52,360 bases of DNA from Sporichthya brevicatena (GCF_039525035.1 NZ_BAAAHE010000010.1:1-52360), one strand, 5' to 3'; positions 7,160 through 16,383 are shown, counted from the stretch's first letter. Notes: a model not told the origin generated them from the sequence alone. Numbers and translations are program-made.

Positions 7160-9321
7160 GGCTGAGGCTCCGTCACCAGAGTCACCGGCGTCGCCTGCAC
7201 GGCGATGCCGTTGAACCGGGCGTTGCCCGAGGCGACGTCCATCAGCTCCGGATCGTTCGGCACCAGGTCGTTGTAGCGACCGCCGCCCGCGCCGTTCGCG
7301 GTGCGCCAGCCGCCGTGGTGGCCGAAGTGCGGCGGCAGCCCGACGGTGCCGGGCATGACCTCGTCGGTCACGGCGGCCGTCGCGGTGATCCGGCCCCACC
7401 GGGAGCTGATCGCGACCTCTGCGCCCGTCGAGATCCCGCGCGCGGCCGCGTCGTCCGGGTGGATGCGCAGTACGCAGACCCGGTCCCCGAGCAGCGCCGG
7501 GACGTTGTGCAGCCACGAGTTCTGCGACCGGTTCTCCCGGATCGTGAACAGGAGCAAAGGGTGCTCCTCGTCGACGATCGCCGTTCGCGCGATCAGCCGT
7601 TGCATCTCGCGCGCGTACACGTCGTGCGCGAGTTCGATGCGCTTCGACCTGGTCCGCAGTCGCTTGGGCAGCATGCCGGTGGGTGCGGAGTCCGCGAGCT
7701 GAATTGCGCCGTTGTGCCGCAGGAGCTTCTTGCGGCTGATGCCGCGCCGGCGCAGGCCGAACAGGTCGCCGTCGGGGCCGAGACGCATGAACACGTCGAC
7801 GCCGACCCACGGGGGCAGGCGCAGGCCGAGCTTGCCCATCAGCTGCGCACCCGGCGCCGGTGAGGGGAGCAGGCCGATCCGCTTGCAGATCTGGTCGAGG
7901 ATCCACCAGTCGTCGCGCGCCCCGGGCGGCGGCGTCACGAGCTCGTCGGTCCACTGCGCGTTCGGGACGCCGTAGTGCAGCTGACCGAACAGCGGGAAGC
8001 CCTCCCGCTCGAGCAGCAGCTTCGGCGGCAGGACGTAGTGCGCGTGCCGGTTCGTCTCCGTCAGGTACGGGTCGAGCGAGACGAACAGGTCCAGGTCGGC
8101 GAGCGCGCGCTCCATCTCCGGCGAGTTCGGCGACGTCGTCGCCAGGTTCGTCGCGACGGTGACCAGCGCGCGCAGCTGGCCCGGGCCCGGGGTCGTGATC
8201 TCCCGCGGCATCGTCGCGAGCGGGGAGGTGCCCAGGACCTCGGGGAAGTTGTCCACCCGCGTCCGCCAGCGGTCGTAGCCGTCGATCTTGAACAGCCGTG
8301 TGAACAGCTCGGCGTCGAGCATCGGCCGCGAGAACGTCGTTCCGCCGGGCCGGTCCAGGTTGCCGGTGACGATGTTGAGGACGTCGATGAGGTACTTCGT
8401 CAGCGTCGAGAACCCGCCCGTCGACGTCCCGCAGCGGCCGTAGACGCAGGCCCGGCCGGCGGCGGCGAAGTCGCGCGCGAGGGTCTCGATCGTCTCCCGC
8501 ACGATGCCGGTCTCCGCCGCGGCGCGGTCGAGGTCGATGTCCGCGACGAGCGTCCGGAGGAAGTCCACGCCGTTCACGAGCGAGGCCAGATAGCCGGAGT
8601 CGACGCGGTCCTCGTCGAGGATCACCCGCAGCATCCCCGCGAGCAACCAGGCGTCGGTGTCGGGCCGGATCGGCACGTGCTCGAAGAGCTTGGCCGTCTC
8701 GGTCCGGCGCGGGTCGACGACGACGACGCGGCCGCCGCGCTTGGTCACGCCGAGCAGGCGCTCGCGCACCCGACCCACCGTCATCATCGAACCGTGGGAG
8801 ACCACCGGGTTCGCCCCGAGGATCAGGGTGAACTCCTGGCGGTCGAAGTCCGGGAACGGCGTCATCAGGTTGTGGCCGTAGAGCGTGTGGCCGACCACCC
8901 AGTAGTTGTTGATGTCGACCGAACCGGCTGTGTAGAAGTGCTTCGTCCGCAGCGCGGCGGCCATGCCGAACGCGACCAGGAACGCGCCGTAGTTCCAGCC
9001 GCTCGGGTTGCCGATGGCGACGCCGACCGAGGTCCGGTCGTGACGTCGGATCACCTCCCGGAGCCGGCGGCCGATGTCGTCGAGTGCCGTCTCCCAGCTG
9101 ACCGGGACGAAGCTGCCGTCGCTCTGCCGCTGCAGCGGTTCGACCACCCGGTCCGGGTCGGTGAGGACGTCACCCCACCGGATGCCCTTCACACAGGCGA
9201 ACCCCGTGGAGTTCGGGTGCGTCGGGTCGGGACGGATCTCCAGGAGCTTGCCGTGCTCGACGGTCGCTTCCAGGCCGCAGCTGGCCTCGCAGACGCCGCA
9301 CCAGAACTTGTGGTCGCCCAT
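7108..9321 (-). CDS. molybdopterin (bis-MGD) oxidoreductase, formate dehydrogenase/BisC-like
   Basis: 737 residues. The N terminus has a [4Fe-4S] site C8-x2-C11-x3-C15 and C43 followed by VKG, the pattern of prokaryotic molybdopterin dehydrogenases. Further blocks are ILGANPVVSHGSMM, VVVVDPRRTETA, YGRCGTSTGG and a C-terminal molydopterin-dinucleotide binding domain (LLLFTIRENRSQNSWLHNVP, then VAISSRWGRI). There is no Tat signal, so it should be cytoplasmic. Its substrate cannot be read; formate, N- or S-oxides and other compounds are possible. It starts 10 bases after the stop of a zinc-ribbon methyltransferase gene, so the two form an operon. No dedicated electron-transfer subunit is adjacent. 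Confidence 0.9.
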   Translation of the reverse strand: MGDHKFWCGVCEASCGLEATVEHGKLLEIRPDPTHPNSTGFACVKGIRWGDVLTDPDRVVEPLQRQSDGSFVPVSWETALDDIGRRLREVIRRHDRTSVGVAIGNPSGWNYGAFLVAFGMAAALRTKHFYTAGSVDINNYWVVGHTLYGHNLMTPFPDFDRQEFTLILGANPVVSHGSMMTVGRVRERLLGVTKRGGRVVVVDPRRTETAKLFEHVPIRPDTDAWLLAGMLRVILDEDRVDSGYLASLVNGVDFLRTLVADIDLDRAAAETGIVRETIETLARDFAAAGRACVYGRCGTSTGGFSTLTKYLIDVLNIVTGNLDRPGGTTFSRPMLDAELFTRLFKIDGYDRWRTRVDNFPEVLGTSPLATMPREITTPGPGQLRALVTVATNLATTSPNSPEMERALADLDLFVSLDPYLTETNRHAHYVLPPKLLLEREGFPLFGQLHYGVPNAQWTDELVTPPPGARDDWWILDQICKRIGLLPSPAPGAQLMGKLGLRLPPWVGVDVFMRLGPDGDLFGLRRRGISRKKLLRHNGAIQLADSAPTGMLPKRLRTRSKRIELAHDVYAREMQRLIARTAIVDEEHPLLLFTIRENRSQNSWLHNVPALLGDRVCVLRIHPDDAAARGISTGAEVAISSRWGRITATAAVTDEVMPGTVGLPPHFGHHGGWRTANGAGGGRYNDLVPNDPELMDVASGNARFNGIAVQATPVTLVTEPQPQASAEVGVQVAGSAGR

Positions 9322-9331
9322 GGGGCGCAGG

Positions 9332-10423
9332 CTAGACCTTGCGGGCCAGTACCCGGTAGGTGTTGCCGCGGTCGGTCACGTGGGCGAGCTTGGTGCGCAG
9401 CTTCTCCAACGGCTGGACGGCCGCGTGCGCCTTGGGGCCGATCTTGAGTACACGTTCGAAGCGCTTCTGCTGGGCCGGGTCGATGTCCTCGCTCATCCAG
9501 GGCATGCCGGGATACGGGGCGAACCAGAGCATCGGCAGCGCGACGAGGAACGTGAAGTCGACGGGGATGTGCGACTCCCCGCGAACCTCCAGCACCGGCG
9601 TCAGGCCGCGGTGCCGCAAGGCCTGCATGAGGTTCCCGCGGGGGACGAAGTTCAGGTGCTGCGGCTGCAGCCACGGGAACCACCAGCGCCCGACGACCCG
9701 GCCGAAGATGCTCTCCGGGTTCGGCACCTCGATCATGAGGATGCCGCCCTTGCGCAGCAGCATCGCGGCGCTGTCGAGCTCCAGGCGCGGATCCCGGGTG
9801 TGTTCGAGGTAGTGATGCATGCTCACCACGTCGAACTGGCCGGCCAGGCCGGGCGCGAGCTCGGGCAGGAAGCCGCGGTGGGCCTCGTCGAGCCAGCCTC
9901 GCTCCTTGCCCTCCTCGACGCTGACGCCCATGTCGAGGCCCTCGAAACGGGTGTCCGGCCACAGCTCGCGCGCGTCCCGGCAGAAATGGCCGTAGCCGGT
10001 GCCGACGTCGACCCACCGGCGCGGCGGATCGGCGGGGAAGAACTGCTTGAGGTGCTGGGCCCGGGCGAGGTTGCCGTCCTTGCCGAGCTCGAACCCGGCC
10101 TCGACCTGGGCGCCGCCGATGCCGTCGTAGAAGTCCCGGTAGTAGTACTCGAGGCCTTCGAGGCTCAGCCGCGGGTTCTGGAAGATGTGACCGCAGGAGC
10201 GGCAGGCCATCAGGGTGAATCGTCCGGGCTTGTGCTGGATCTGGTCACCGGAGGTCAGGTGCGTGCGCAGCTTCGAGGAGAAGCACCACGGGCACGTGGT
10301 GCGCGGCGGCTCGAAGAAGTGGTCCAGACCGTTCGCGACGTCGGCCGCGTACTTGGCCCGGATCGCGGCGATCTGCGCGGCCAGCTCGGGGGTCATCTCC
10401 GGAGCGTCGGCCTCAGCGGTCAT
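9332..10423 (-). CDS. zinc-ribbon class I SAM methyltransferase (paralogue A)
   Basis: 363 residues. The N-terminal zinc ribbon has C44-x2-C47 (CPWC) and C74-x2-C77 (CRSC), then the family signature HIFQNPRL and FYYRDFYDG. The SAM site is WVDVGTGYGHF, followed by DVVSMHHYLEHTRDPR, EVPNPES and GRWWFPWLQPQHLNF. The C terminus ends NTYRVLARK. The other three copies lie at 11947-13077, 13086-14147 and 14144-15223. This copy stands alone, upstream of the molybdopterin oxidoreductase in a two-gene operon and divergent from a family 2 glycosyltransferase. A saccharide or glycolipid methyl acceptor is plausible from the neighbours but is not proven. Confidence 0.85.
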   Translation of the reverse strand: MTAEADAPEMTPELAAQIAAIRAKYAADVANGLDHFFEPPRTTCPWCFSSKLRTHLTSGDQIQHKPGRFTLMACRSCGHIFQNPRLSLEGLEYYYRDFYDGIGGAQVEAGFELGKDGNLARAQHLKQFFPADPPRRWVDVGTGYGHFCRDARELWPDTRFEGLDMGVSVEEGKERGWLDEAHRGFLPELAPGLAGQFDVVSMHHYLEHTRDPRLELDSAAMLLRKGGILMIEVPNPESIFGRVVGRWWFPWLQPQHLNFVPRGNLMQALRHRGLTPVLEVRGESHIPVDFTFLVALPMLWFAPYPGMPWMSEDIDPAQQKRFERVLKIGPKAHAAVQPLEKLRTKLAHVTDRGNTYRVLARKV

Positions 10424-10491
10424 GAAGATCAGGATAGGGCGGCACCGGGCCCGGTAGCCTGCCGATGCATCTTCTCGAGGGGGCGCGAGCT

Positions 10492-11610
10492 GTGACGCTG
10501 GGCAAGGTGGTCGGGACCGCGGTCCTCGCGGCGGGGACGGCGCGCGCGGTGCGCACCGCGTACCGGATCGCGCGCAACTCCCGGCTCGAGCACGTCCCGT
10601 CGTCGACCCCGCCGACGGTGACCGAACGCGTCTCGGTCCTGATGCCGGCGCGGAACGAGGCCCACCGCATCGGGCCGCCGATCCGCTCGCTGGTCGCGCA
10701 GACCGGCTGCGCGGACCTCGAGATCCTCGTGCTCGACGACAACTCGACCGACGGCACCGCCGACGTCATTCGGCAGGCGGGCGGTCAGGACCCGCGCGTG
10801 CGGATCCTGACCGGCAAGCCGCTGCCGGAGGGCTGGCGCGGAAAGCCCCACGCCTGCGCGCAGCTGGCCGAGGCCGCGACCGGCTCGGTGCTCGTCTTCG
10901 TCGACGCCGATGTCGAGTTCGAGCCCCACGCGATGGCCTCCGCGGTGACGTTGCTCCGCGAGAAGCACCTCGACTACCTCTCGCCCTTCCCGCGTCAGAT
11001 CGTCGGCAGCTTCGGGGAACGGCTGATGCAGCCGGTCAACGGCTGGGTCCGCCTGTCCGTGGTCGACATGCGCCACGCGGAGGACTCGCACGAGCCCGGC
11101 TCGCTGCTCGCCAACGGCCAGTTCATCGTGGTCGACGCCGCGGCGTACAAGCGCTCCGGCGGCCACGAGGCGATTCAGGACGCGATGATCGACGACGTCT
11201 GGCTCGCGGCCACGCTGAAGGCCACGGGTTCGCGCGGCGTCGCGGTCCGCGGGTCGGGGATCGCGTCGTGCCGGATGTACGAGAACTTCGCCGAGCTCCG
11301 CGACGGCTACACCCGCTGGTTGTGGGTGCTGTTCCCGAACAACCGGGTGCTGGTCAGCACCTGTGCGAAGGTGCTCGCCTCCGACGTGCTGCCGCTGCTC
11401 GCGGCCCTGCGCGGATCGAAGCTCGGGATGCTCGGCTACGCCGCCGGCGTGACCGGCCGGGTCATCTCGGGCATCTCGTCCCGCGACCGGCTCGTCCCGG
11501 ACGCCCTGTTCCACCCGGCGTCCTCGGCCCTGTCGGTGGGGCTCTACGTCGACTCGGTCCGGCGCCGCAAGCGCGACGCGGTCACCTGGAAGGGCCGCGC
11601 GATCGCCTGA
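10492..11610 (+). CDS. family 2 glycosyltransferase, membrane-associated
   Basis: About 372 residues from a GTG preceded by GAGGGGG. An ATG at 10465 in the same frame has no ribosome binding site. GT-A fold motifs are VSVLMPARNEAHRIG, VLDDNSTDGT, the GKPHACAQ block and the metal-binding DADVEF. The GWRGKPHA context resembles CrtQ-type glycosyltransferases that act on lipid or carotenoid acids. The N terminus has a short hydrophobic stretch (VVGTAVLAAGTA) and the C terminus a second (MLGYAAGVTGRVI). It is divergent from methyltransferase A and convergent with a small membrane protein. Confidence 0.85.
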   Translation: MTLGKVVGTAVLAAGTARAVRTAYRIARNSRLEHVPSSTPPTVTERVSVLMPARNEAHRIGPPIRSLVAQTGCADLEILVLDDNSTDGTADVIRQAGGQDPRVRILTGKPLPEGWRGKPHACAQLAEAATGSVLVFVDADVEFEPHAMASAVTLLREKHLDYLSPFPRQIVGSFGERLMQPVNGWVRLSVVDMRHAEDSHEPGSLLANGQFIVVDAAAYKRSGGHEAIQDAMIDDVWLAATLKATGSRGVAVRGSGIASCRMYENFAELRDGYTRWLWVLFPNNRVLVSTCAKVLASDVLPLLAALRGSKLGMLGYAAGVTGRVISGISSRDRLVPDALFHPASSALSVGLYVDSVRRRKRDAVTWKGRAIA

Positions 11611-11635
11611 TCGTCCGCGTGGCCGTCGCCGGGCG

Positions 11636-11833
11636 TCAGTTGTTCTCGACCGGCCGCCGACGGGCGACGGTGAGGACGACGAAGGTGAACGAGCCGAGCA
11701 CACCGGCGGCCATGACGGTGCCGGCCGGGCCGATCGCCGGGACCAGCGCCAGCAGCACGAGGCCGACGAGAACCGCGGCCGCCGCCCACACGGGCAGGGG
11801 CGCGGTGCGCGCAGGAGTCTCGTGGTTGCTCAT
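11636..11833 (-). CDS. small two-helix membrane protein
   Basis: 65 residues beginning MSNHETPARTAPLP. Two predicted membrane helices follow, VWAAAAVLVGLVLLALVPAIG and about GTVMAAGVLGSFTFVVLTVA, with a short charged tail RRRPVENN. No known family is recognised. The ribosome binding site is weak (GGTGATC). It lies downstream of the glyco/methyl-transfer operon on the same strand, separated by 113 bases. Confidence 0.6.
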   Translation of the reverse strand: MSNHETPARTAPLPVWAAAAVLVGLVLLALVPAIGPAGTVMAAGVLGSFTFVVLTVARRRPVENN

Positions 11834-11946
11834 GATCACCAATTTTGACGCAGAAGCGGCGTCGTCGGTTCGTCCTCTCGGATGTTCGCCGTGGTCCGTT
11901 CGGTCGGAATCTAGAACAAAACGGACCAACTGGGCCACCGTCTGGG

Positions 11947-13077
11947 TCACACCCCGCGCGCGAGGGGGTTCGGGCCCTCCTTGCGGCACAGGACGCGGTA
12001 GAGGTTCGCCTGGCCGGTCCTCCGGATGATCGGGTCCAGCCAGTTGTCCGCGCGGTAGGCGAACTTCAGGAACGGCGGGGACACCTTGGTCCACACGAGC
12101 TCGTGGCGCTTCTCGCGCCACTTCGTGCGGGGCTGGGTGAGCCAGGGAGCACCCGGGTGGGGCGCGTAGGCCATGAAGGGGGCGCCGGCGGCGCAGATCA
12201 GATCGACCGGGATGTGCGCCTCGGCGAGCTGGACCGCGACCGGCTTGAGGTTCCGCTCGGTCAGGGCCGCGAGCAGGTTGCCCAGCGGAGGCATGTGCAG
12301 GTGCTGGGGCTGGAACCACTGGATCCACCAGCGGCCGAGGACGCGCAGGATCGACTCCGGGTTGGGGACCTCGATCAACAGGTACCCGCCGTCGGGCATC
12401 ACCCGGTGGGTGAGGTCGAGCTCGGTCCGGATGTCCATGACGTGCTCGAGGTAGTGGAACATCGAGATGACGTCGTAACGCCCCGTCAGTTCTGCCTCGA
12501 GGTCCGGGAACCACGAGTGGTGGGCGTGCGAGATCCACCCCTTCTCGACCGCGTCGAGGACGCCCTGACCCTGGTCGAGGCCGTGGAACGTCGTCCCCGG
12601 GAAGACGGTGGCGGCGTCACGGCAGAAGTGGCCGTAGCCGGCCCCGATGTCGAGCCAGTTGCGCGGCCCCTCGCCCGGGCCGAAGAACGGGGAGAGCATC
12701 TTGGCCCGCGACTGATAGATCTCGGTCCGCGGGTCGAAGACGGCTTCCATCGTCGCGCGGCCGATGCCGTCGTAGAAGTCCTTGTAGTAGAAGTTCAGCC
12801 CGTCCGGGTTGAGCATCGGGTTCTGGAAGACGTGCCCGCACGTGCGGCACCGGTTGAGCTCGAAGCGGCCCGGCTTGCCCTGCGTGGTGTCGCGGGCGGC
12901 GAACATCCGCTTGAGGTCCTTCGACGCGCACCACGGGCAGTCGTGTCGGCGCGGGTACCAGAAGCGGTCGATGCCCTTGGCGATCTCGGCCTGGTAGTAC
13001 GGCCGGGCCGCGTCGAACATCGCCTCGTAGTCGGCCTGGCTGGTCGGCGGGGCGGGCGGTGCGCAGGTGTCGCACAT
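11947..13077 (-). CDS. zinc-ribbon class I SAM methyltransferase (paralogue B)
   Basis: 376 residues, last gene of the minus-strand run that starts with the UGT-type glycosyltransferase. It has the zinc ribbon C47-x2-C50 (CPWC) and C77-x2-C80 (CRTC), the signature HVFQNPML and FYYKDFYDG, and the SAM motif WLDIGAGYGHF. It then has DVISMFHYLEHVMDIR, EVPNPES and GRWWIQWFQPQHLHM. It begins 8 bases after the preceding gene stops. An extra N-terminal CDTC (C2, C5) is not shared with the other copies. The C terminus extends slightly beyond the conserved YRVLCRKEG. Confidence 0.85.
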   Translation of the reverse strand: MCDTCAPPAPPTSQADYEAMFDAARPYYQAEIAKGIDRFWYPRRHDCPWCASKDLKRMFAARDTTQGKPGRFELNRCRTCGHVFQNPMLNPDGLNFYYKDFYDGIGRATMEAVFDPRTEIYQSRAKMLSPFFGPGEGPRNWLDIGAGYGHFCRDAATVFPGTTFHGLDQGQGVLDAVEKGWISHAHHSWFPDLEAELTGRYDVISMFHYLEHVMDIRTELDLTHRVMPDGGYLLIEVPNPESILRVLGRWWIQWFQPQHLHMPPLGNLLAALTERNLKPVAVQLAEAHIPVDLICAAGAPFMAYAPHPGAPWLTQPRTKWREKRHELVWTKVSPPFLKFAYRADNWLDPIIRRTGQANLYRVLCRKEGPNPLARGV

Positions 13078-13085
13078 GAGGAGGG

Positions 13086-14147
13086 TCAGCCCTCCTTACG
13101 GGCCAGCACCCGGAACGCGTTGGAGCCGCCGAAGCGCATGACGGCCGGGCCGAGGTACTTGAAGTCGGCCTTGAAGGTCTGCTGCAGCACCTTCGGGGCG
13201 ACCTTCCAGATCGCCTCGTGCAGCTTGCGCTGCGCCGGGGTGCGCTCGGGCAGCCAGGGCGAGTCCGGGTTCGGCGAGACGTGCGTGAGGAAGAAGATCA
13301 CCGCGCAGGACAGCTCGCCGGCGATGTGCGCCTCACGGTGCTGCACGCGCACCGGGTTCAGGCCGCGCTCCTTCAGGGCCGCGAGCAGGTTCGGCAACGG
13401 CAGCATGTGCTGGTGCTGCGGCTGGTACCAGGGCGCCCACCAGCGGCCGAAGGCCTTGCCCAGCCAGGACTGCGCGTCGGGCACCTCGATCGAGACGTAC
13501 GCGCCCTCACGCAGGACGTCGGCGACGACGTCGAGGTCGTGCCGCGGGTCGCGGACGTGCTCCAGGTAGTGGTGCATGGAGATCACGTCGTAACGGTGCC
13601 GGATCGCCTCGACGTGGTCGTCGATCTCACCCGGGTAGATCGTGTCGAGCCAGCCGCGCTCCTTGCCGGTGAACAGCGAGGAGCCCATGTCGAGGCCGTC
13701 GAACGTGGTGTTCGGCCAGATCTTGCGGGCGTCGTTGGCGAAGTGGCCGTAGCCGGTGCCGACGTCGAGCCAGTTCTTCGGCCCCTCCGGCCCGAAGAAG
13801 CCCTCGACGATCTTCGCGCGCGGCTCGTACAGCCAGCCCTGCGAGGCGAAGACGCCGTCGATGAACTCGCGGCCGAAGCCGTCGTAGAAGTCGCGGTAGT
13901 AGAACTCCAGGCCCTCGATGTTCAGGCGCGGGTTCTGGAAGATGTGGTTGCAGGTCTTGCAGCGGTCCAGGTAGAACACACCGGGCTTGCGCTGCATGAT
14001 GTCGGTCGTCCGCAGCCGCTGCGTCAGGTCGGTCGACCCGCACCACGGGCAGTCGTACCGACGCGGCTCGAAGAAACGGCTCCAGCCCCGCTGGATCTCC
14101 TCCTGGTACCGCGCGCGCTCCGCCTCGCTCACCTGAGGCATCGTCAC
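13086..14147 (-). CDS. zinc-ribbon class I SAM methyltransferase (paralogue C)
   Basis: 353 residues. The zinc ribbon is C33-x2-C36 and C63-x2-C66, followed by HIFQNPRL, FYYRDFYDG, SAM motif WLDVGTGYGHF, DVISMHHYLEHVRDPR, EVPDAQS and GRWWAPWYQPQHQHM. The C terminus ends FRVLARKEG. The GTG start overlaps the stop of paralogue D (GTGA), a sign of translational coupling. The gene appears intact, so each copy may methylate a different position or acceptor. Confidence 0.85.
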   Translation of the reverse strand: MTMPQVSEAERARYQEEIQRGWSRFFEPRRYDCPWCGSTDLTQRLRTTDIMQRKPGVFYLDRCKTCNHIFQNPRLNIEGLEFYYRDFYDGFGREFIDGVFASQGWLYEPRAKIVEGFFGPEGPKNWLDVGTGYGHFANDARKIWPNTTFDGLDMGSSLFTGKERGWLDTIYPGEIDDHVEAIRHRYDVISMHHYLEHVRDPRHDLDVVADVLREGAYVSIEVPDAQSWLGKAFGRWWAPWYQPQHQHMLPLPNLLAALKERGLNPVRVQHREAHIAGELSCAVIFFLTHVSPNPDSPWLPERTPAQRKLHEAIWKVAPKVLQQTFKADFKYLGPAVMRFGGSNAFRVLARKEG

Positions 14148-15223
14148 TTACCCCCTTCGCGCACCGCGACGATCCGGTACGCATTGCCGTGCGACAACCG
14201 CGAGATCAGTGCCTTGTTGACCAGGATGTCGACCTTCAGCGCCGGGTTGATCAGCTTCGGGAAGACCTTCGTCCAGGCGACCTGGTTGACCTTGCGCTGG
14301 AGGTCCGAGGCCTCGGTCGCGCGCCACGGGTGGTCCGGGTCCGGCCCGATCTTCGTCATCGCGAACACCAGCGCCATCAGCACCTCGACCGGCTGGTGGG
14401 CCTCGGCCTGCTGGACCTCGAGCGGGCGGAAGCCGTGCTCGACGAGGGCCTGCAACAGGTTGCCGACCGGCGGGAAGTTCAGGTGCTGCGGCTGGAAGTA
14501 CGGGACCCACCACGAGCGGAACACGTGCCGCAGCACGCACTCGGCGTCGGGCATCTCGATCTCGAGGAGCCCGCCGGGCTCCAGTGCGCGGGCCGCGGCG
14601 GCGAGCTCGGCCCGCGGGTCGAGGGTGTGCTCCAGGTAGTGGTGCATGGAGATGACGTCGTAGCGGCCGCGGAGCTCGTCGGCGAGCTCGGGGAACGCGT
14701 TCTCCCGGTAGGCGTGGGCCAGCCAGCCGCGCTCCAGCGCGCGGTCGACGCCGCTGCCCTGGTCGAGCCCGTCGAAGACGGTGTGCGGCAGGATCTCCGC
14801 CGCGTGCTTGGCGAAGTAGCCCCAGCCGGTGCCGACGTCCAGCCACGAACGCGGCCCGTCCGGGCCCGCGTGCCGCTGCACGAGCTGCGCCCGGGCGTGG
14901 TTCGCCGGCGCCCCGTAGGACGACATCTCGTCGGCCTGCGCGGCGCCGCGGCCGTCGTAGAAGTCGCGGTAGTAGAAGTTCAGGCCCTCGCCGGTCAGGC
15001 GCGGGTTCTGGAAGACGAAGTTGCACGTCTTGCACTTCTCGAGCGTGAAGCGGCCGGGCTTGCGCTGGTACAGCTCCTTCGAGCGCACCTCGACGGTCAG
15101 CCGGGTCGACCCGCACCACGGGCAGTCGTGGCGGCGCGGGCCGAAGAAGCGCGCGGTCCCGCCCGCGAGCTGCGCGGCGTACCAGGCGCGGTCGTCGACG
15201 GAGTTCTCGGCGGTGGACGTCAT
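14144..15223 (-). CDS. zinc-ribbon class I SAM methyltransferase (paralogue D)
   Basis: 359 residues starting MTSTAENSVDD. The zinc ribbon is C34-x2-C37 and C64-x2-C67, followed by FVFQNPRL, FYYRDFYDG, SAM motif WLDVGTGWGYF, DVISMHHYLEHTLDPR, EMPDAEC and RSWWVPYFQPQHLNF. The ATG overlaps the stop of the upstream glycosyltransferase (ATGA). The open frame continues upstream to 16177, but there it is only a shadow of the glycosyltransferase, so the ATG at 15223 was chosen. Confidence 0.85.
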   Translation of the reverse strand: MTSTAENSVDDRAWYAAQLAGGTARFFGPRRHDCPWCGSTRLTVEVRSKELYQRKPGRFTLEKCKTCNFVFQNPRLTGEGLNFYYRDFYDGRGAAQADEMSSYGAPANHARAQLVQRHAGPDGPRSWLDVGTGWGYFAKHAAEILPHTVFDGLDQGSGVDRALERGWLAHAYRENAFPELADELRGRYDVISMHHYLEHTLDPRAELAAAARALEPGGLLEIEMPDAECVLRHVFRSWWVPYFQPQHLNFPPVGNLLQALVEHGFRPLEVQQAEAHQPVEVLMALVFAMTKIGPDPDHPWRATEASDLQRKVNQVAWTKVFPKLINPALKVDILVNKALISRLSHGNAYRIVAVREGGK

Positions 15224-16383
15224 GTCAGCTTCTCCAGTCGGTCGGCCGCAGCCGGAGCGCCCCCGGCGGCCTCGAACTCCTCCGCGATCGCCGCGGCGGC
15301 GGTCCGGTAGGACGGGTCGGTGAGCACGGCGACGATCGCGTCGCGCAGCTCGGCGGCGGAGACGCGGCCGAACTTCACGCGGATCCCCGCGCCGCACTCG
15401 GTCACCTGCGACGCGACGGCCGGCTGGTCGTCGCGAATCGGTGCGACCACCAGCGGCAGGCGGTGGGCGAGCGCCTCGCAGGTCGTGTTGTGGCCGGCGT
15501 GGCAGACCACGGCGTCCAGGTGGGGGAGCAGGTCCAGTTGCGGCACCCGCTCGGCGACGAGCACGTTCGGCGGGGGGTTCAGCCCGGCCGGCGGCGCGAC
15601 GACGACGGCCTGCACCTCGTCGACGAGCGTCCCCAGCGCCTCCATCGCCACCGCGAAGAAGCGGTCGCCGGAGTCGCGGTTCACCGTGCCCAGCGAGATC
15701 AGGAGGTGCTTGCGCGCGGGGTCGAACCACGAGAAGTCGAACTCCGGGCCCGGGCCGCGGCCGCCGAACGCGGGCCCGACCATCGCGATGTGCGCGCCCA
15801 GCGGGTTCGGCGGGCGCAGCAGCCCCTCGGTGGAGTAGCAGAGGATGAGCTCGGGGGAGAAGCGCAGGTCGACCGGGGGCGTGAGCCCGAACTCCGCCTG
15901 CAGGTCGGCCATCCGTTCGTCGGCCCACTCGGTGAGCTTCGGCATCGTCTCGTACTGGCCGGTGAGCTCTGCGGTCGTCGACGCCGACGTCGCCCACGGC
16001 AGGTTGCGCTCGCGCGCGACGATCGCGCCGGCGAGCGCCTGCTGGTCCACGAGCATCACGTCCGGGGCGAACTCGTCGGCGGCCGCGCGGACCCCGCGCA
16101 CCATCGACTGCGCGAGCGGGACGAGGAAGTCCTCCCAGAAGAACCGGAACGCCGTCGCCGCGCGCAGGCCGCGCCACCGTTCGAGACGTGAGGACAGCGG
16201 CTCACCGGGGAACTCGTCGTCGACGGCGAACACCGTCGCGTCCGGCGGCAGCACCGAGGCCAGGTAGGAGGAGTTGCCCGCCCAGGCGACGTCGTGCCCG
16301 CGTGCGGACAGCTCCGCGGACACCGCGACCAAGGGCAGGATGTGCCCGGTCAGCGGGGGGACGACGAGGAGGAAGCGAGCCAC
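15220..16383 (-). CDS. UGT/MGT-type glycosyltransferase (GT1)
   Basis: 387 residues of GT-B fold. The N terminus FLLVVPPLTGH carries the catalytic-type His of macrolide and lipid glycosyltransferases. The C-terminal donor-binding block VCHAGHNTTCEAL continues into LVVAPIRDDQPAVA, a standard UGT motif. The family usually glycosylates small hydrophobic acceptors such as polyketides, sterols, carotenoids or phenolic glycolipids. It heads an operon with three zinc-ribbon methyltransferases, each overlapped or closely spaced. The GTG start has a CATGAT hexamer about 9 bases upstream and no obvious ribosome binding site, so a leaderless transcript is possible. Confidence 0.88.
   Translation of the reverse strand: MARFLLVVPPLTGHILPLVAVSAELSARGHDVAWAGNSSYLASVLPPDATVFAVDDEFPGEPLSSRLERWRGLRAATAFRFFWEDFLVPLAQSMVRGVRAAADEFAPDVMLVDQQALAGAIVARERNLPWATSASTTAELTGQYETMPKLTEWADERMADLQAEFGLTPPVDLRFSPELILCYSTEGLLRPPNPLGAHIAMVGPAFGGRGPGPEFDFSWFDPARKHLLISLGTVNRDSGDRFFAVAMEALGTLVDEVQAVVVAPPAGLNPPPNVLVAERVPQLDLLPHLDAVVCHAGHNTTCEALAHRLPLVVAPIRDDQPAVASQVTECGAGIRVKFGRVSAAELRDAIVAVLTDPSYRTAAAAIAEEFEAAGGAPAAADRLEKLT

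Noticed and set aside
14144-16177. A glycosyltransferase-methyltransferase fusion
   Set aside because: The open frame runs through, but the glycosyltransferase is encoded in another frame and stops at 15220. The upstream part of this frame is a shadow.
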